DNA of 64,000 nucleotides from Cheilinus undulatus (lineage: Eukaryota > Chordata > Actinopteri > Labriformes > Labridae), in NCBI RefSeq assembly GCF_018320785.1, contig NC_054866.1:27939000-28002999 (forward strand), given 5' to 3'. The notes beneath the pieces are model-generated. The model did not search any database, was not told the DNA's origin, and worked only from the letters and a program-made list of their open reading frames with translations. The position numbers were made by a program, and so were the translations under genes. Positions 1 to 13,260 of this stretch are shown in pieces (the stretch's first letter is position 1; each line of letters starts with the position of its first letter).

Positions 1-794
1 TTTGCAAACTTGACAGTTAGAAATGCTTCAAACGTTTTCCTACCTTTTGCTGTCTTTATGCTAAGCTTGGCTAAAACGGCAACTAATTAGAAGTAATACT
101 CATCTTAAATAAAACAATCACAAAGTGTGTTAATGAGTGAGTGAACATAAACAAAAACAGTTTGTTTTATATGATTTTGGGGGCTTCTATGCTTTTATTT
201 GGAAATAAAAGCAATAAAATCAGAAACTGGGTTCAGTGGGAGTTTCCCACCATTTCTAGCCCTTATGCTAAGCTAACTTTCTGCAGGTTGTGGCATTCCT
301 TAAGGTAAAAACAAATACATCAGAAATAAATATCTAAATGGAGGTTTGTCTTTACTGAAAAAAAGAAAATCTCAATTTGCAGGGTATTAATTAATGAGCT
401 TATAGACATTAACACAAAACACAGGTTGCTATAATGCAAATGCAGAGCTCATTTCTCTGCATGGGGAATCATTAGTAATTGTTTGATCTGAAAACTGTAT
501 ATCAAAAGTCGTATTATCATGGCAGTGATATAATAGTGATATAATTAGTGGAGGATTTTGCAAAAAATTGAACAAATACATTTCTTGATTGTAGACCTGT
601 ACCGAGGAGATAACACAATCTCTTGAGCGTCTTACTGGTTTCTTACTGTTAGTAAGGAATGTAGGCCACCTACGTGCTTCCTCTAATTTTACTGAGGTGA
701 AAAAGAAGAGGCTGAACTCATCCTCCAGTGTCTTCTTTTGGATAAATGCCTACAACCAAAAGAAAAGACCAAGAACACAGCTATAACCTGTTTC

Positions 795-831
<37 letters not shown>
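795..831. repeat. (GATA)n microsatellite
   Basis: About nine uninterrupted copies of TAGA/GATA. Confidence 0.97.
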
Positions 832-2829
832 GTGCAGTATGTGTGTCTGTGAGAGTAGCCTGACCTTTCATTTCAGCTGCCTGCGTCAACCTCTCTATGG
901 AATGGAAAATGTGTGTATGTGTGAGCAGTATCAGGGCGTGTCCCTTCTCTGTGTGCATCTCACGCATACTTGAGGAAATTGTCAATAGTTGCTCACGAAG
1001 AGCAGGACCAGCTCAGCCTCGTCCGGCCCCCTGAGAGCACATGGTCCATATTAAAGCCCTTCAGATGCTGCCGTCTCCCACAAGGGTGTGCTTACTGTTA
1101 AGGTTTCCTTCCGTCCAAAGTCTCCCTATTTCAGTGGTCGTCCTTGCTAAGGAAATGACATTGCGTTAGAAATAGTTCTTCTGAGTGGATAATCTCTCCC
1201 GGGAGTTTTAGCAGAGACTTTGGAGTTCACTGGGTTTGTGTTCATTCATGCAGAGAGTAACAGTGGACTGTGATACTGTAAGGCTCGGATCTATGCATTA
1301 TTCACATAACTTGGTTGAGCTCCAGTGCTGCGAAGCAATACAGCCTGGCCTCCTTTTGAGGAAATACAGTATGTCTCAAGGTGCTGACTTTAAATCAAAG
1401 TGAAAGGAGCAGGAGTCAGTCACAAGGTTGCATTCTTTAGCAAAATATAACCTAATCAATTGTCATTGGTTTGTGATGATCCCAAGTCCACATTTAAAGT
1501 CCCTATACAGCAACAGCTTTAAGATAAGCTACATAGGGGGAAATCTAGATTCTATTTTATGGTAGAAAAAAAAAAAGTATTCAATCATTTTAGGATATGT
1601 AGTGATGCTGCAATAATAAACAGCACAGATGTTATTTGGTCTTAGACATGAGGCCCCAGGCAGAGTGCCAAGAATAATCAGAGCTGTGCTGATACTCAAG
1701 ATAACAGCACAACCTCATGTGCACTATTGCTCTTACACAACACTATAAACAGTAATAAAGCAACATCAGAATATATTTCATCTTATTTGTTTATTTAAGC
1801 TGCTTTGTGGAGTATTTAGCCGGTTATGAAACAGACTGAGGTCAATATTGATGCCTCTATGTGGTCTATGAAGGCAAAAGAGGCCAACAGGAGCACGTTT
1901 AACCACTTCTATATGATAACACCTCTAACTGCTACATACATCACATTAAATAATTGAAAGGCATCGAAACAGACTTGTTTTGACATTTTTCATAGCTAAG
2001 CATTGAGTAATGCATTTGGCAGTGAAAAGGCAGCAGGATGTGACTTTGTCAGAAAATTGTAGGTTACATCATAACTGTGGTGCTCTGTGTGAAGTGACTA
2101 TCCCTCAAGCCAGCCAAATATTACACATGTGCAGCAAAATTACTACCTGCAAGTATGAAATATATGGCTGGGTGGAAAGAGCGTCTCAGTGTTATAGAAT
2201 ACACTACTCACTCATGTGCAGGACAAGATGTGATCAAGCCTAGGTAGAGAGTAGGTAGAGTTCAATGCCCAGCTGCAGTCACATTTCGATATGGCTAGAA
2301 ACTTAACTATGAATAGTTCCCAAAGCTGCATCAGTGGTGTGTGAATGCGTCCAGATGCATATTAATGGGATTAGTTAATACTGATAGCAGCCTTTGTCAT
2401 CAGTGTGTAAATAGAGAGTGAATGTGCAAGTTTGACCTGCAGGGTAAAAAGTGCTTTAAGTAGTCTAGACAGCTAGAAAAGTGCTATACAAGCACAAGTC
2501 CATTTACCAAGATCAGCAAAGAAAAAGGTGTACCACTTAATCAACACTAGGTGCCATGATGAGAGGGCTGTGGGTACAGAGACACTTTCATCTGAGACAC
2601 CATATAGAGAGAGGAAGTGCAGTGATTTGCCAGTACAGTGTATTTGCAGGTTTAGATTAAAGGACTATTCATAAAAGAAGTCTGGCAGTAACATTAATGA
2701 AATAAAACGAATGTAACAACACAGAAAGAAGCATTTCATGAATTAAACAGAAAAAAGTCAGAGGTCTAACACAGGATTCAATTATGTATAGACATATTTT
2801 AGAAGTAGATACACAAACGGTGGCTTATT

Positions 2830-3040
2830 TTAGCTTTGTTAACTTCAGCTAAAGCTAACTAGCTATGTAACTGGCATTAAAACATAAGCCAACGTAGCTA
2901 AGAAAGCGTTAGCAAAGTGAGCTGTAAAGGTCGCAATACTAAACAGCTGACGCTGTAGGTTATATAGCTGCTTTTTGAGCTTAGCTTTCACTATGTTAGC
3001 TACATAGCTACATTATCTAATTTGTGCAGCTAAAGGACTA
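2830..3040. repeat. AGCTA-rich patch
   Basis: Repeated AGCTA/TAGCT words in both orientations, resembling the centres of the palindromic elements at 16195-17600 and 24745-25510. Confidence 0.5.
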
Positions 3041-3476
3041 TGTAATCTGTGTTGGAATGTTTTCATATATTTTTTCCTAAATTTTTGGTCCTTTATGATT
3101 TGATTTCAAATTAATTTCAATTTATTTAGGATAGCCCCTTAGGATGCAGCATCTCATTTTCGAGGGGGTCCCATTTGTCTAAAAGTTTTAATGTGTAGCC
3201 TACTTTGTATTAAGTACGTTTATCTTTTTATATCCATTAACGTGCTCTTAAATAGCCACATTTAAGAGCCAGTTGACACTTGCTTTGGTGGTGTAAATCT
3301 TTGATTTCACCTTGGGGAAGTTTTCTCTAACAATTATAAAACAGAGTGACACAGTTAAAAGTCCAAGTACCAACATATTCCATATTACAGCACTCATTAA
3401 ATGCCTCCTATCCCTTTTATTTACTTGGTCAGATCTAACTGTTGTACAAAATAAGATATCGATCATTACATAATAA

Positions 3477-3739
3477 ACTAGAAAAGCACTCGGAGAGCTC
3501 AGACCTCCGCCATTAGCCCTATCTCCCAATAGTAAAGAATCCTTTAAAAAAATCCTGGATCCAGACGGTGATCCAGATCATTCCATAAATCTAATCAGTT
3601 CTTCCTTATGCCATTTCTGACATTTCCTGACATTTTCATCAAAATCCGTCCATAACTTTTTGAGTTACTTTGCTAACAAACTAACTAACTAACTAACTAA
3701 CAAACCCTGCCAATCACATAACCTCCTTGGCGGAGGTAA
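3477..3739 (+). mobile_element. dispersed repeat L, copy 1 (full length)
   Basis: Begins CTAGAAAAGCACTCGGAGAG and ends CCTCCTTGGCGGAGGT, with an internal (AACT)n run at about 3679-3705. Other copies in the window are 10443-10580, 10853-11033, 16961-17165 and, inverted, 21850-22118. No coding capacity; the superfamily is not identified. Confidence 0.85.
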
Positions 3740-4339
3740 AAAAATTGTGTTACAGTAATCCGAGTTGGACAGTTTTACATGCAGAGTTTCTGTATCTTTT
3801 GGAGCTTAATCCATCATCCTCTAAACAGGTAGACGATAGGTCTTAAGGTCTGGCCCAGGTTAAGTGCATCGAGGTCAGACAGGACGGCGGCTGGACAGCA
3901 CCCACTTAATCCCTTGACCTGGTCAAACCAACAGATTAGAGCAGCTTGTTGGGGGAAATACTCAGGTTGATCCTGTCGCTCTCTGTTGGCTGCACTTCAA
4001 TCACATTCAATATTTCACTTCCCCTTTCTCTCATCCCCACTGGCCTGGCAGAAAAGGTCAATACAGCACAGTGGCATAGCTTGATCGCTGCGCAGGACTA
4101 CTCTTAACAATGAGTAATGATGACAGTGGCACAGACACAGGCAGGATTTTGTAATCAGATGACTTCATGTTATTTAGTACTGTTAAAAAAAAAAAACAGA
4201 AAAGAGACAATAATGTAAGAAGGGTAATATCGTAGCATAGCATAATTTTAACTATTCTAAAACAAACAAGCTGCCCAGAACCAGTAAACTGATGCTAATC
4301 TTGAACAACTTAACCCTTACTTTTAAAGACAAGAGTTTC

Positions 4340-4577
4340 TTTTGAGCATCAGTTCAGGACCTACCGTCTGCTCCTAAATGGGGAAACATGACCAAAATTT
4401 CAGATATTGGTCAGTGCAACACATCAAAAAAACAGAGATAAAGAGGAAAAATAGCATGTTTCAAAAGTGTTTCAAAGACTTTTTGGTGCAGTTTTTTTCT
4501 AAGGGACACATAGATCCACTGAAAAGGGATCCATGACCCACGTTTGGGTCCCAACCCACCAGTTGAGAACCACTGCT
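4340..4577. mobile_element. probable hAT-like remnant ending CAACC..GTTGAGAACCACTG
   Basis: The terminal GGGTCCCAACCCACCAGTTG then AGAACCACTGC is a typical hAT-type end. The left end is not defined. Confidence 0.45.
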
Positions 4578-5783
4578 TTACAGCAGTATTTGTCTTTATT
4601 GCTCCAGATATTTTTATATGGACAATGGATTACAAAAGTGTTGGTTTAGACAGTAAAGCTTTAACAAGTGGTTTGAGCTTTTGTACGGAGAGCTATGTGA
4701 GCTGATATGAAAATGAATATCAAAGTGGTGTTATGTGCCATATAAAGAATAATAAAATGTGATGTTATTCATATGGTATGCATCTGAGGTCTACAACATC
4801 TGTTCAGGGAAAATAGTTGAGTTGCTCCTATTGTTTCTATTGATGCATGAAAGACAGCCAACAGATTCTTCTTTTCCTGGCGTGCAACTAAAGCAGCAAC
4901 GCTATAAATCAGATTATTAAACTTCTCATGTTTTGTTCTGTAGATACAGTCTGTAAGTTATACAATCACAGTTCAGGTTTGTTTTTGTTAGTCTTCCAGG
5001 TAATAGAGAGAGGTGGGTTTCCTATGTGCTGTTGAAAGCAAACAGCAGGATTAGATCTGCCTAGCTCTGAGTGGTCCATTAGGTCAATCAGCTCCATTAG
5101 ATCACAACATTGTCAGACAGGGATTTGCTTGATCTTTGTCAGTGTCTCGTCAAAACTAAACCATAGGTCACCACTGACACCATGGACAATTTAACAGCCA
5201 CTAAGATATGAGAAATCATGCATACGAGTGCAGATATACACTCTTTAAATGAACCCTTAAAAAGAACCCCTGCCACTGAGGTCAAGAGTTGGAGGTTAAG
5301 TTTAAAACACTGATATAATTACATCATAAATTTATTTTATTCTGTTACTTATTTTTATTTTCTTCTTTGGTGGTATCACTGATGCACATTAGTATATCTG
5401 TACTGCTTTACTCCCCTGCACTTTGAACTGAGCCTTGGTTATTAAAGAAGTCATGTATTTTATCATAAAAGATCCCTTTATTAAATGTACAAGATATTAA
5501 AGTTTTTAAACCTCTTGTGAGAAATTTAAGCCGGTTATAAAAGAGACTGAGATAAACACTGATGCCTCTTTATGAGCAACAAAAGCAAACAAGACCATAA
5601 GCATAGAGACGGGCTATTTCTACATGGGATTAATTTATTGAATGTCTAAAACTGCTGCTGCAGCGAATATTATGAATCACTAGGCCCCAAAATACCTTTT
5701 TTAAAACAAAAAATGCAGGCTACCTACTAGGGCTTCCAAAGGATTAAATCTTAAATCCTAAATTAATTTCAGAATTTCTTTAG
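4578..5783. other. intergenic, nothing recognised
   Basis: AT-rich sequence without gene signatures or clear repeat boundaries. Confidence 0.5.
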
Positions 5784-5810
5784 TTAAAGGTGTAGTGTGT
5801 AAAATTGGGA

Positions 5811-6720
5811 ATACCGTAAAATACCAAATAATAACCGGGGCATTTATTTGTCTCAATCACTGAGCAGACCAGGTGTTTATTTGGGACCAGGCGGCTATTT
5901 GGAACAGGTGTTTAATTCCTTTCTCATAAAAATCTTGCTTAGCAAAAAATGGAAAAATATGGTAAATTTAATCGAAGTATTTATTTACACCAGTATGAAT
6001 ATCATCTTTACATTTTTAAGACAAGATTACAGTACCATAGTTTTTCATTTTTTTTCTTCTGTCAGCTCAACACTCTCTGAACACTTTAAATACTGGTAAG
6101 GAACTAAACAAACACAAAGCTGACGACAGACAGTTTAAAGTTAATGTCATACTTTTTATTTTTTCGCTGCACCAGGGCATGGCGCTGCTATCTCACTTGA
6201 GACAACCAGCAAGGGACAGGGATGCCCCAGCCAATGAGGAGGCTAGTACTCGCAGACAATCGGGCTCAGGTCAGAGGGAGTGTTCCTATTGACCGCTGTA
6301 GCTTCCGTATCTCAGATCAGTGAGAAGTTGATTAATGGCATAACTACAGCGGTGTTCGGTCCTGTGTAGAATTTGTTCATGATGAGATGAAGTGTTTTCT
6401 TGCCTGTGATTCGGCCATTGATTTTAGTGGAAAAGCAGAGCAAAATCACTCCATGAGTGCTTTGTCACCATCAGTATTCAATTCAGCGGACATTCTCATC
6501 CGCGAGGAGGTACATAAAGAGAGGGGGGGAGCTACGGAGCTCAAACAGGGAGAAGAACAGGAAGGGAGGGGGAGTTGGGAGTTGATTCTATACGGTTCTC
6601 TTCTCATCTAAGTCACATATTGGAGCTTTAAATAAATTACACCCCGCATTCATTTGGAACAGGCCTTTATTTGTCAAAATGTACTGCCATACCTGGCGGT
6701 TAATTGGTATGTTACGGTAT
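5811..6720. mobile_element. non-autonomous DNA element C with ATACCGTAA terminal inverted repeats
   Basis: Left end ATACCGTAAAATACCAAATA and right end, reverse complemented, ATACCGTAACATACCAATTA. It carries a second element inserted at 6135-6631. No coding capacity is seen. Confidence 0.7.
6135..6631. mobile_element. TTAA-flanked element B nested inside element C
   Basis: TTAA at 6135-6138 and at 6628-6631 bound an insert with loosely matching ends (TTAAAGTTAA, and TTAAAGCTCC on the other strand). TTAA flanks suggest a piggyBac-type MITE. The interior is repeated in inverse orientation at 11049-11520. Confidence 0.6.
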
Positions 6721-9700
6721 TAGCGTCAGATTCTAGATTGTTATCTCCACAATCTTAAAAGGACATCACCTGTTATTTGTTCCCTTCTGTGTTGCTGATA
6801 GACATTAGGCAGATTTTCTCTCACTATTAATTTCATTCAACTTGTGTATCACATTAACATTAACTTTTTTGTCTTAAATGCCTTTGTCTTGGTTGAACTG
6901 TGCTGCTGGGCTAATAACACATTAGCTTGCTAGCAGTTGCTAACATTAGCCAGCATGCTAGTATGCTAATACTACATCACTGCCACGCCCCATCGCATTC
7001 TTTGAGGGTGCGAAGTGTTCATCGTTCCACACTCAATTCTTGGATGGTTTTGAGTGCGCCAGTGACACACTATGCTAGACGCATAGTCTAGTATGGATTC
7101 AGGTAGATGGAAGATTATGGCTTGAACCTGACCCTGGAAAAAAAAAGCAACAAGGAAATTGTAAAGGATAAATGTTTGATATCACAAGGTGCAGATGATC
7201 TTTGACTTCTCCAATGAGCTGTCTGTGAGTTTTTCAATTAAAATGAGACATTACAGAGCAGTGGTGAACTTACACAGGTGGAAAACATTGCTGGTACCCC
7301 TAGAGAAGGAAAAACCCACAGTGGTCACTGAAATAACTTGAAACTGAAAAAGTAATTCAAATGCATTTTATTTTCAAAGTGAAGTTTAAATTTGATGGTA
7401 TTGTTGTGTGAAGGGCCCAGAAGTTTTCAGGTTTCAGACTGAATTGAAAAATAAGGAAGTTTGGGAAAGGCTGAAACAATTTCAAGTAAACCCACAAGTA
7501 ATAACAGGAGCTATGTGCATGTAAAAATATTTACACAACTTGTTTAGACACTTGTAATTCTACACAGAAAGCCTATGTTAATTAAGTGTGTCATGAAAAT
7601 AAAACTATTATTTCAGTCTCTCTAAAAAGCAGCATCATTATGGATGTGATTTTACTGTGAAGTACAAAAGGAATAAAAATAGATTAATTCTGATTCATAC
7701 TATTGAGGAGAATTGATTTCTTTGTGCATCCCAGTAAATGACCTCATTCATCTCTAAATGATATGATCATGAGCAGAGATGATTTATCACATGTATGCAC
7801 GTAGGTCCCAGAATATTCCCCTATAGCCAGCTGGTCCCCCTGGGTAACCCAGCTCATGTGATAGTGTGAACTGTGGAGGCGGCTGTGTCAGCAATCACGC
7901 TGTGAGAGAGTGTGTGCATCTCATTTTGTGTTATTATTCCTTCTTTTTTACTGAAGATGACAGAGCTTTATCTAATATTTCCTCAGTCACCTTTTAAACA
8001 AGTGAGCAGCAGAGCGCCTGTATGTGCTGCATGAGTGTTTACGTGTCATGTGCATTTGCCCTTTGTCCCGGCTGCTATGTGTTCTGGTATGTAGCTAAAG
8101 GTCGGGGCCAGGCGGAGAGCAGGACGACAGGGGCCCAGTCAGGGGGGGAAGAGCCGTGCAGCCAAAGGGCCAGCAGCTTGGATTAGGAAGGAGCCATGAA
8201 TATTGGAGCACAACAATGCAAATCCTTGTGTGCACCGGCTGAAAGATTACAGGCTATAGAATGCAAGAGGAAGTAATAAGTTAGTGTATTTATAATTTAC
8301 CTCCACAGAGGCTGCATTAAGCACACAGTGAGGGTAATTTAAGAGCAGCAGCTGATGTGTGCACAAGCCCACAGCTAATGTGAGCTAATGTGTCATTCCA
8401 GAAGCTTCTCGCCTGTCCTAATACACTGACTTCATAGGGCTCCAGAGCAGGCTGTAACTGAGGATTCTGCAAGTCAGGACAACTACAGCACAGATCCACA
8501 CATGCACATACATTCATTGAGTTATACAGCACTTCTCCTAGTGGACAAAAGAGGCACTGCAGGGACAAAAGTCCCCTCTCAATGAGGTTTACAGAACAGT
8601 GTCACCTCTGACTCTTTGTGCTTGAATTTATAGCCATCGATCGCCTTACATATCAGACCCACAGCTGCATGTTACAGCATGATAAGACTGGATTTAAAGG
8701 GACAATGCATTACTTCACGACTTTAACCCAGACTTCTCTCAGTCAGATCAATGTTTAAAAAACAGAAAAGTGTCATTCTTCTGTGCTTTAGTCTGCCCCT
8801 GTGCTAATCCAGCCGCAGAACAACATCGTCATTGTCTTGTTGACTCATAGCAGAACTTCGAAAGGCAGAATTGGGATGCTGCCATTTGTTATACAATCTG
8901 TTCAGATCTGTGGCCTGCAGGGAAATTAAAGCTCAGAAATATGTGCTAGTGGAACATTACAAGGGTAGGAAACACATGAACACTTGTAAGACCCTATAGG
9001 TATAAAGACATAAATAAGAGTCTCATTTAAACCTTGCAATGTTAGATGCTTAGGCAGGCAGGTGTTTGCACAAATTCCACATCTGTATTCTATGAATGAA
9101 GGTTGTTTGCACAGCTTTCCTCCATTCAGGCCACTTTGATAAATAAGACACACACTGTTTGAAAACTTGAAAATAAGATCCAAATATGAAATCCTCGGGC
9201 CCGAGGATACGACGGGCCTGATTGAACAGCTGCCATCTCACTTATCCTTTCAAAATCTTTGTAGGAAATACAAAGGACGATCTGGAAGTGATAAAATCAC
9301 TTCCTAATCTGGAAGAGAGGAGGAATAAGAGGGAGTTGTTTTTAACAGTTTTACCTATTAAAGATGTGGTTTGGTAAACCCAAATATTTACTCTACCTAA
9401 ATCGAATCATTTTACATTCATCAGATTCATACAGATCCAAGACTCACGCACCTTGTATATCACGGCAAAGACTTATTGGACTGTAGAAGCAATTTAACAT
9501 CTAGAAACTATAAAAATCAGCAAACATTTGCAAGGGCACATGCATCCAGTGTTTAATCGTATTGCAAGTAAATCAGTTTCCTGTTATTTTTCAAATATTC
9601 ACTGTGAAAAATGTTATATAACACTCTGATTTCACACGATGCCTTTATGATCACCTGTTCAGACAGGTCGTCATTAGCTCCTGAATGATTTCACAAAAAT

Positions 9701-9860
9701 GAAAGGTATTCAGTGTTACATCTATTACGTATGTCAACACAGAAACACTCTGGATGTCTTCCAGAAACAAAAATATTTATGAGTCTTGGTTGAGCTGAGG
9801 TGAGCACATTTTGTTTTCCTTTATGCCCCAACTCAATCGATTTAACATGCACCACAGTGC
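6721..9860. other. intergenic, no gene recognised
   Basis: No exon with a recognisable product. A GC-richer stretch near 8060-8240, with an octamer-like ATGCAAAT at 8216, could be regulatory, but this is weak. Confidence 0.45.
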
Positions 9861-10401
9861 TAATCTATTACACCAGATGGATTTGTTATACACATTCATC
9901 TGGAAAACCTTCAATACTAAGCATTTGGGAAAGGGCAGAGGATTTGAAAAAAACTCTAAGTGTGATTGGATTAACACTCTGTCATATCTTTACAGGCAAA
10001 TCAGAGCAACAAAACACGAGACATAGCCGAGACCAAGGTGCACATGCGCAGCATGGAATAACCGAACCATGGCGATTACAGACATGTCAGTACACAACTT
10101 TTGTCAGTTTTGAAACAACAACTCAATGCTGTTCTTTGTTCTTTTTTTTTTTAACAAAGAAATCTCGTTAAGTTCTGATAAAACTGGCAGCATCCAAGCT
10201 AATCTCTTCCACCATAATTGCACCAGTCCCTTGTTGCTGCTTGCTTATGCCATGACTCCGCCACACAAGTACTGCCCCTCTTCACTGATTGGTCCTGTCA
10301 CTTTCTAACCAGGCACAAACGGTTCGGACAGGAGCTTTGCAAGATGGATTCACCAGTGAGAAACAAGGAAACGGGTGTATCCATCTGCTTTGCAAGGTTA
10401 G
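9861..10401 (+). mobile_element. MITE family G, copy 1, with perfect 8-bp target duplication
   Basis: Ends TAATCT...CCAGATGGAT and ATCTGCTTTGCAAGGTTAG are imperfect inverted repeats. The flanks carry the same 8 bp, CACAGTGC, at 9853-9860 and 10402-10409. An internal hairpin precedes the right end (GATGGATTCACCAG/CTGGTG..ATCCATC type). The 8-bp duplication suggests a hAT-like mechanism. ORFs inside are not genes. Confidence 0.85.
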
Positions 10402-10442
10402 CACAGTGCAGCATTCAAGCAGAACAGATACCAATAACTAAC

Positions 10443-10580
10443 CAGAAAAGCACTCAGAGAGCGCAGACCTCCCCCATTAGCCCTATCTCCCAATAGTGAA
10501 GAATCCTTTAAACCATTCCTGGATTCAGATGGTGATCTGGATGACTACCAAATCTAATCTGTCAGTTATTCCCTCCACGG
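10443..10580 (+). mobile_element. dispersed repeat L, partial copy
   Basis: Shares CAGAAAAGCACTCAGAGAGC and the ATTAGCCCTATCTCCCAATA block with the full copy at 3477; decays after about 10560. Confidence 0.75.
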
Positions 10581-10852
10581 TGGAGTGGAGACACGGTGAG
10601 GCAAAGCATTGGCTTTGCTATGTGTGGACTGTCATGGCGGAAGCACCCATGGTCTCACCGGATGACTCAAAGTCATGGCAGAGGGTGAACATTCCTGTAT
10701 TCCTCCCAGCATTGTGAGTATTGTCGCTGCAATTTGTTGTCTTTCTCTGTGTTACGCTCCGACTCGTCTCCTCGACAGGGCGTGTGTCTTACAAAGTCTA
10801 CACACTCCAAAACTTTGAATAAGTTACTCATGTCCGCCATCTCCTGGTGTAA

Positions 10853-11033
10853 AGTGGTAACAGCGCAGACCTATCTCCTAATAGTACAAATTCCTTAGAA
10901 AAATTCCTGGATCCAGACGGTGATCCAGATCAGTCCCAAAATCTAATCAGTTCTTCCTTATGCCATTTCTGACATTTCCTGAAAATTTCCTGAAAATCGG
11001 TCCATGAATTTTTGAGTTATGTTGCTAACTAAC
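10853..11033 (+). mobile_element. dispersed repeat L, partial copy
   Basis: Retains CCTGGATCCAGACGGTGATC through TTTTTGAGTTATGTTGCTAA; 5' end worn. Confidence 0.8.
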
Positions 11034-11048
11034 TACTCAGTATCTGTT

Positions 11049-11520
11049 AAAACTCTAGTATGTAACATTTAATGAGAAACATGTAGAATCAACTCTACTC
11101 CCCCTCCCTTCCTGTTCTTCTCCATGTTTGGGCACTGTAGCCCCGCCCCTCTTCTCACATACCTACTCGCGAATGTGCACGTCAGCTGAATCAAATACTG
11201 ACCATGGCAAAGCTCTTGTGGAGTTATTTTGCTCTGCTTTTCCACTAAAATTAATGGCCGAAATACAGGTTAGAAAACACTTTGTCTCAGCATGAACAAA
11301 TTCTACATAGGACCAAACACCGCTGGTAACTCCGCCATTGTATCACCTCTCACTGAGCTGAGGCGCAAGCGCACCTACTACAGCGGCCAATAGGAATGCT
11401 CCCTCCGTCCTGAGCCGTAACTGGCTGCGAGTACTAGCCTCCTCATTGGCTGAAGCATCGTCCCATGCTGGTTTTCCTCAAGTGAGAGTGCAGCACGAGG
11501 AGGCATTGCAGAAGTGTGTT
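11049..11520 (-). mobile_element. element B, second copy
   Basis: The reverse complement matches the interior of 6135-6631, including ATTGGCTG..GAGGAGGCTAGTACTCGC-type and GCTCTGCTTTTCCACTAAAA segments. One edge has TTAA at 11048-11051. Confidence 0.65.
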
Positions 11521-11882
11521 ATTTTTTTAGATTGCTTCAACAAAAAGACCCTGACGGGTTGTGTTGTTTTTGTGGGCATACGACACTAGAAATAAATTGC
11601 TACTGCAGCTGTAATGACCGTAGACCTCATTTACAAAGCTGCCTCTTTCAGATGATGTCATACTCTATGACGACTACGAAGTCAGTGGACACCAGAAATC
11701 TAAAGGCAAAAGGCCACATTTCAAGTTTTTGAAAACCTGCGTGCTACCATCAGACGAGCTGACACTAGCATTCTGCCTCTTGATAACACTGTTTGAAATA
11801 ATGGAAATTATAGAAAAGTTATGTGAACGCAGAGTAAATGACATTCAATTAGAAAGTCTGCAATAGAGATCAATAGATATAC

Positions 11883-11927
11883 GGAAGAGGATTAGGGCAG
11901 TTTTCGAAGTGGCCCTAATCCTCTTCC
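11883..11927. repeat. perfect 16-bp inverted repeat (hairpin)
   Basis: GGAAGAGGATTAGGGC at 11883-11898 pairs with GCCCTAATCCTCTTCC at 11912-11927, with a 13-nt loop. Confidence 0.95.
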
Positions 11928-11964
11928 ATAATAAATGATGTGTTTCATATTACAAATATCCATC

Positions 11965-12080
11965 CATGTTGTGCAGATGGCCAAGCACTTAAGTTGGGCC
12001 AAGCAGCTCGAGTTCAAATCCAGTAGCTCCTTTCCAGCTTGTCTCTCCTCCAATCTTTCAGAAATATTGAAGGAAAAAAT
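11965..12080 (+). mobile_element. tRNA-derived SINE, 5' part
   Basis: A box-A-like GGCCAAGCACTTAA and a box-B-like GAGTTCAAATCC have tRNA-promoter spacing, followed by CTCCTTTCCAGCTTGTC, which resembles the body of the SINE at 42727-42882. The 3' part is divergent. Confidence 0.5.
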
Positions 12081-12117
12081 TACCAATACTGAAGTTTTCA
12101 TATTTTTATCTAACTAA

Positions 12118-13139
12118 ATGTGTTAGTTACTTCTTGTGCTGACTATGACTCTTCAAAATAACATCTGTATTACATCCCAGGTCCTCCCAGACCACAGAAA
12201 GCAAAACAAAAATCATAACATAGCTTAGCCAGGCAAACCTTAACCACTTAAAATACACCATGGAAGATGTTTGGAATTCTGTTATACACATTACTGATGT
12301 GTGCGTGTTTAATACTGTGTGTCATCCATATTTCCAGCTGTGGGTACAGCCCGCAGGCAGAACAGTGCGCCCAGCCAGCTCCTCAGTGAGATTGCTCCTC
12401 TGTCATTGTGTTCCTGGTGTGTATATGTGAGTGTAGAGAGGAACAGGGTGGGGCTGAAGAATATCTGTGCATTTTTCTTTACCCCAGAATGAAGCAGTGC
12501 AGAGTAGGCAGATAAACTGTTTAAGGTGGATTTCTGAGAATGATAGCTATTCTTTATGATCCTTAAAGGCTCAAAGTCAAAATGTATTGAGCAATAAGAC
12601 ATTCTTATAAGCCTATAGAAACCTAAATTTTAAAGGTTTTTTTTTAAAGCTAAATGGCCCCATTTAGCATCTTTAAGCACATTGTTTAAGTCGTACTGTC
12701 ATTTTCATTGGGTCATGTACCAGAAAAAAATGTCACAAAAATTCTACGGTGTATTTGCATTTTGAAGTTTAGGCACTGATCTCTTTGTTCTATCTCATCT
12801 TTATTTCCATCTCATTTCAAACTGCCTTATTTTTCATTAAAAATTTCTGGTTTTGATTGAAATTTGAGTGGTCCTTTGTGGTTTAGGAGGGGATGGAGGG
12901 TCCTGACCCTATAGCAGTTGAGATTTGCTGGTCTGGTGTGTGCAGTCAGAGAATTATAAGATAAATCATTTGAAACTCCCTAGGACTGTGGTCTCTCACA
13001 TTTTTAAAGTAGTTAATTATTTAAGCATCATCTAGTGTGTGGCCCGCCTAAGGCTCAAACTGCAACATATTTCATGAAATTTTTCATAAATTTAGGTCAT
13101 GTTTTCTCATTGGTGAGGTGGTGGTGGGTAGTGAGGTCA
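12118..13139. other. intergenic, nothing recognised
   Basis: AT-rich, no gene or repeat that I can define. Confidence 0.45.
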
Positions 13140-13260
13140 TGAGAGGGGTCTGGCCACACATCAGAGCTCTCAGACACCCCCCTCTTGTAGACCACTGCTT
13201 AGAGACGCCACCTCTGTCAGGACAGAACACTTTTCCTGTTTTAGATTTTTTTTAATACAG
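13140..13260 (+). repeat. end fragment of palindromic element family P
   Basis: GAGAGGGGTCTGGC and CTCTGTCAGGACAGAACACT match the ends seen at 16195 and 24745. Confidence 0.5.

Larger units (their letters stand above)
1..3476. other. intergenic, no gene recognised
   Basis: AT-rich sequence with a GATA microsatellite and an AGCTA-rich patch at about 2830-3040. Short ORFs here have no recognisable family signature. Confidence 0.5.

Noticed and set aside
9800..10171. 123-codon ORF
   Set aside because: Falls within MITE family G copy 1, which is non-coding in its other copies.
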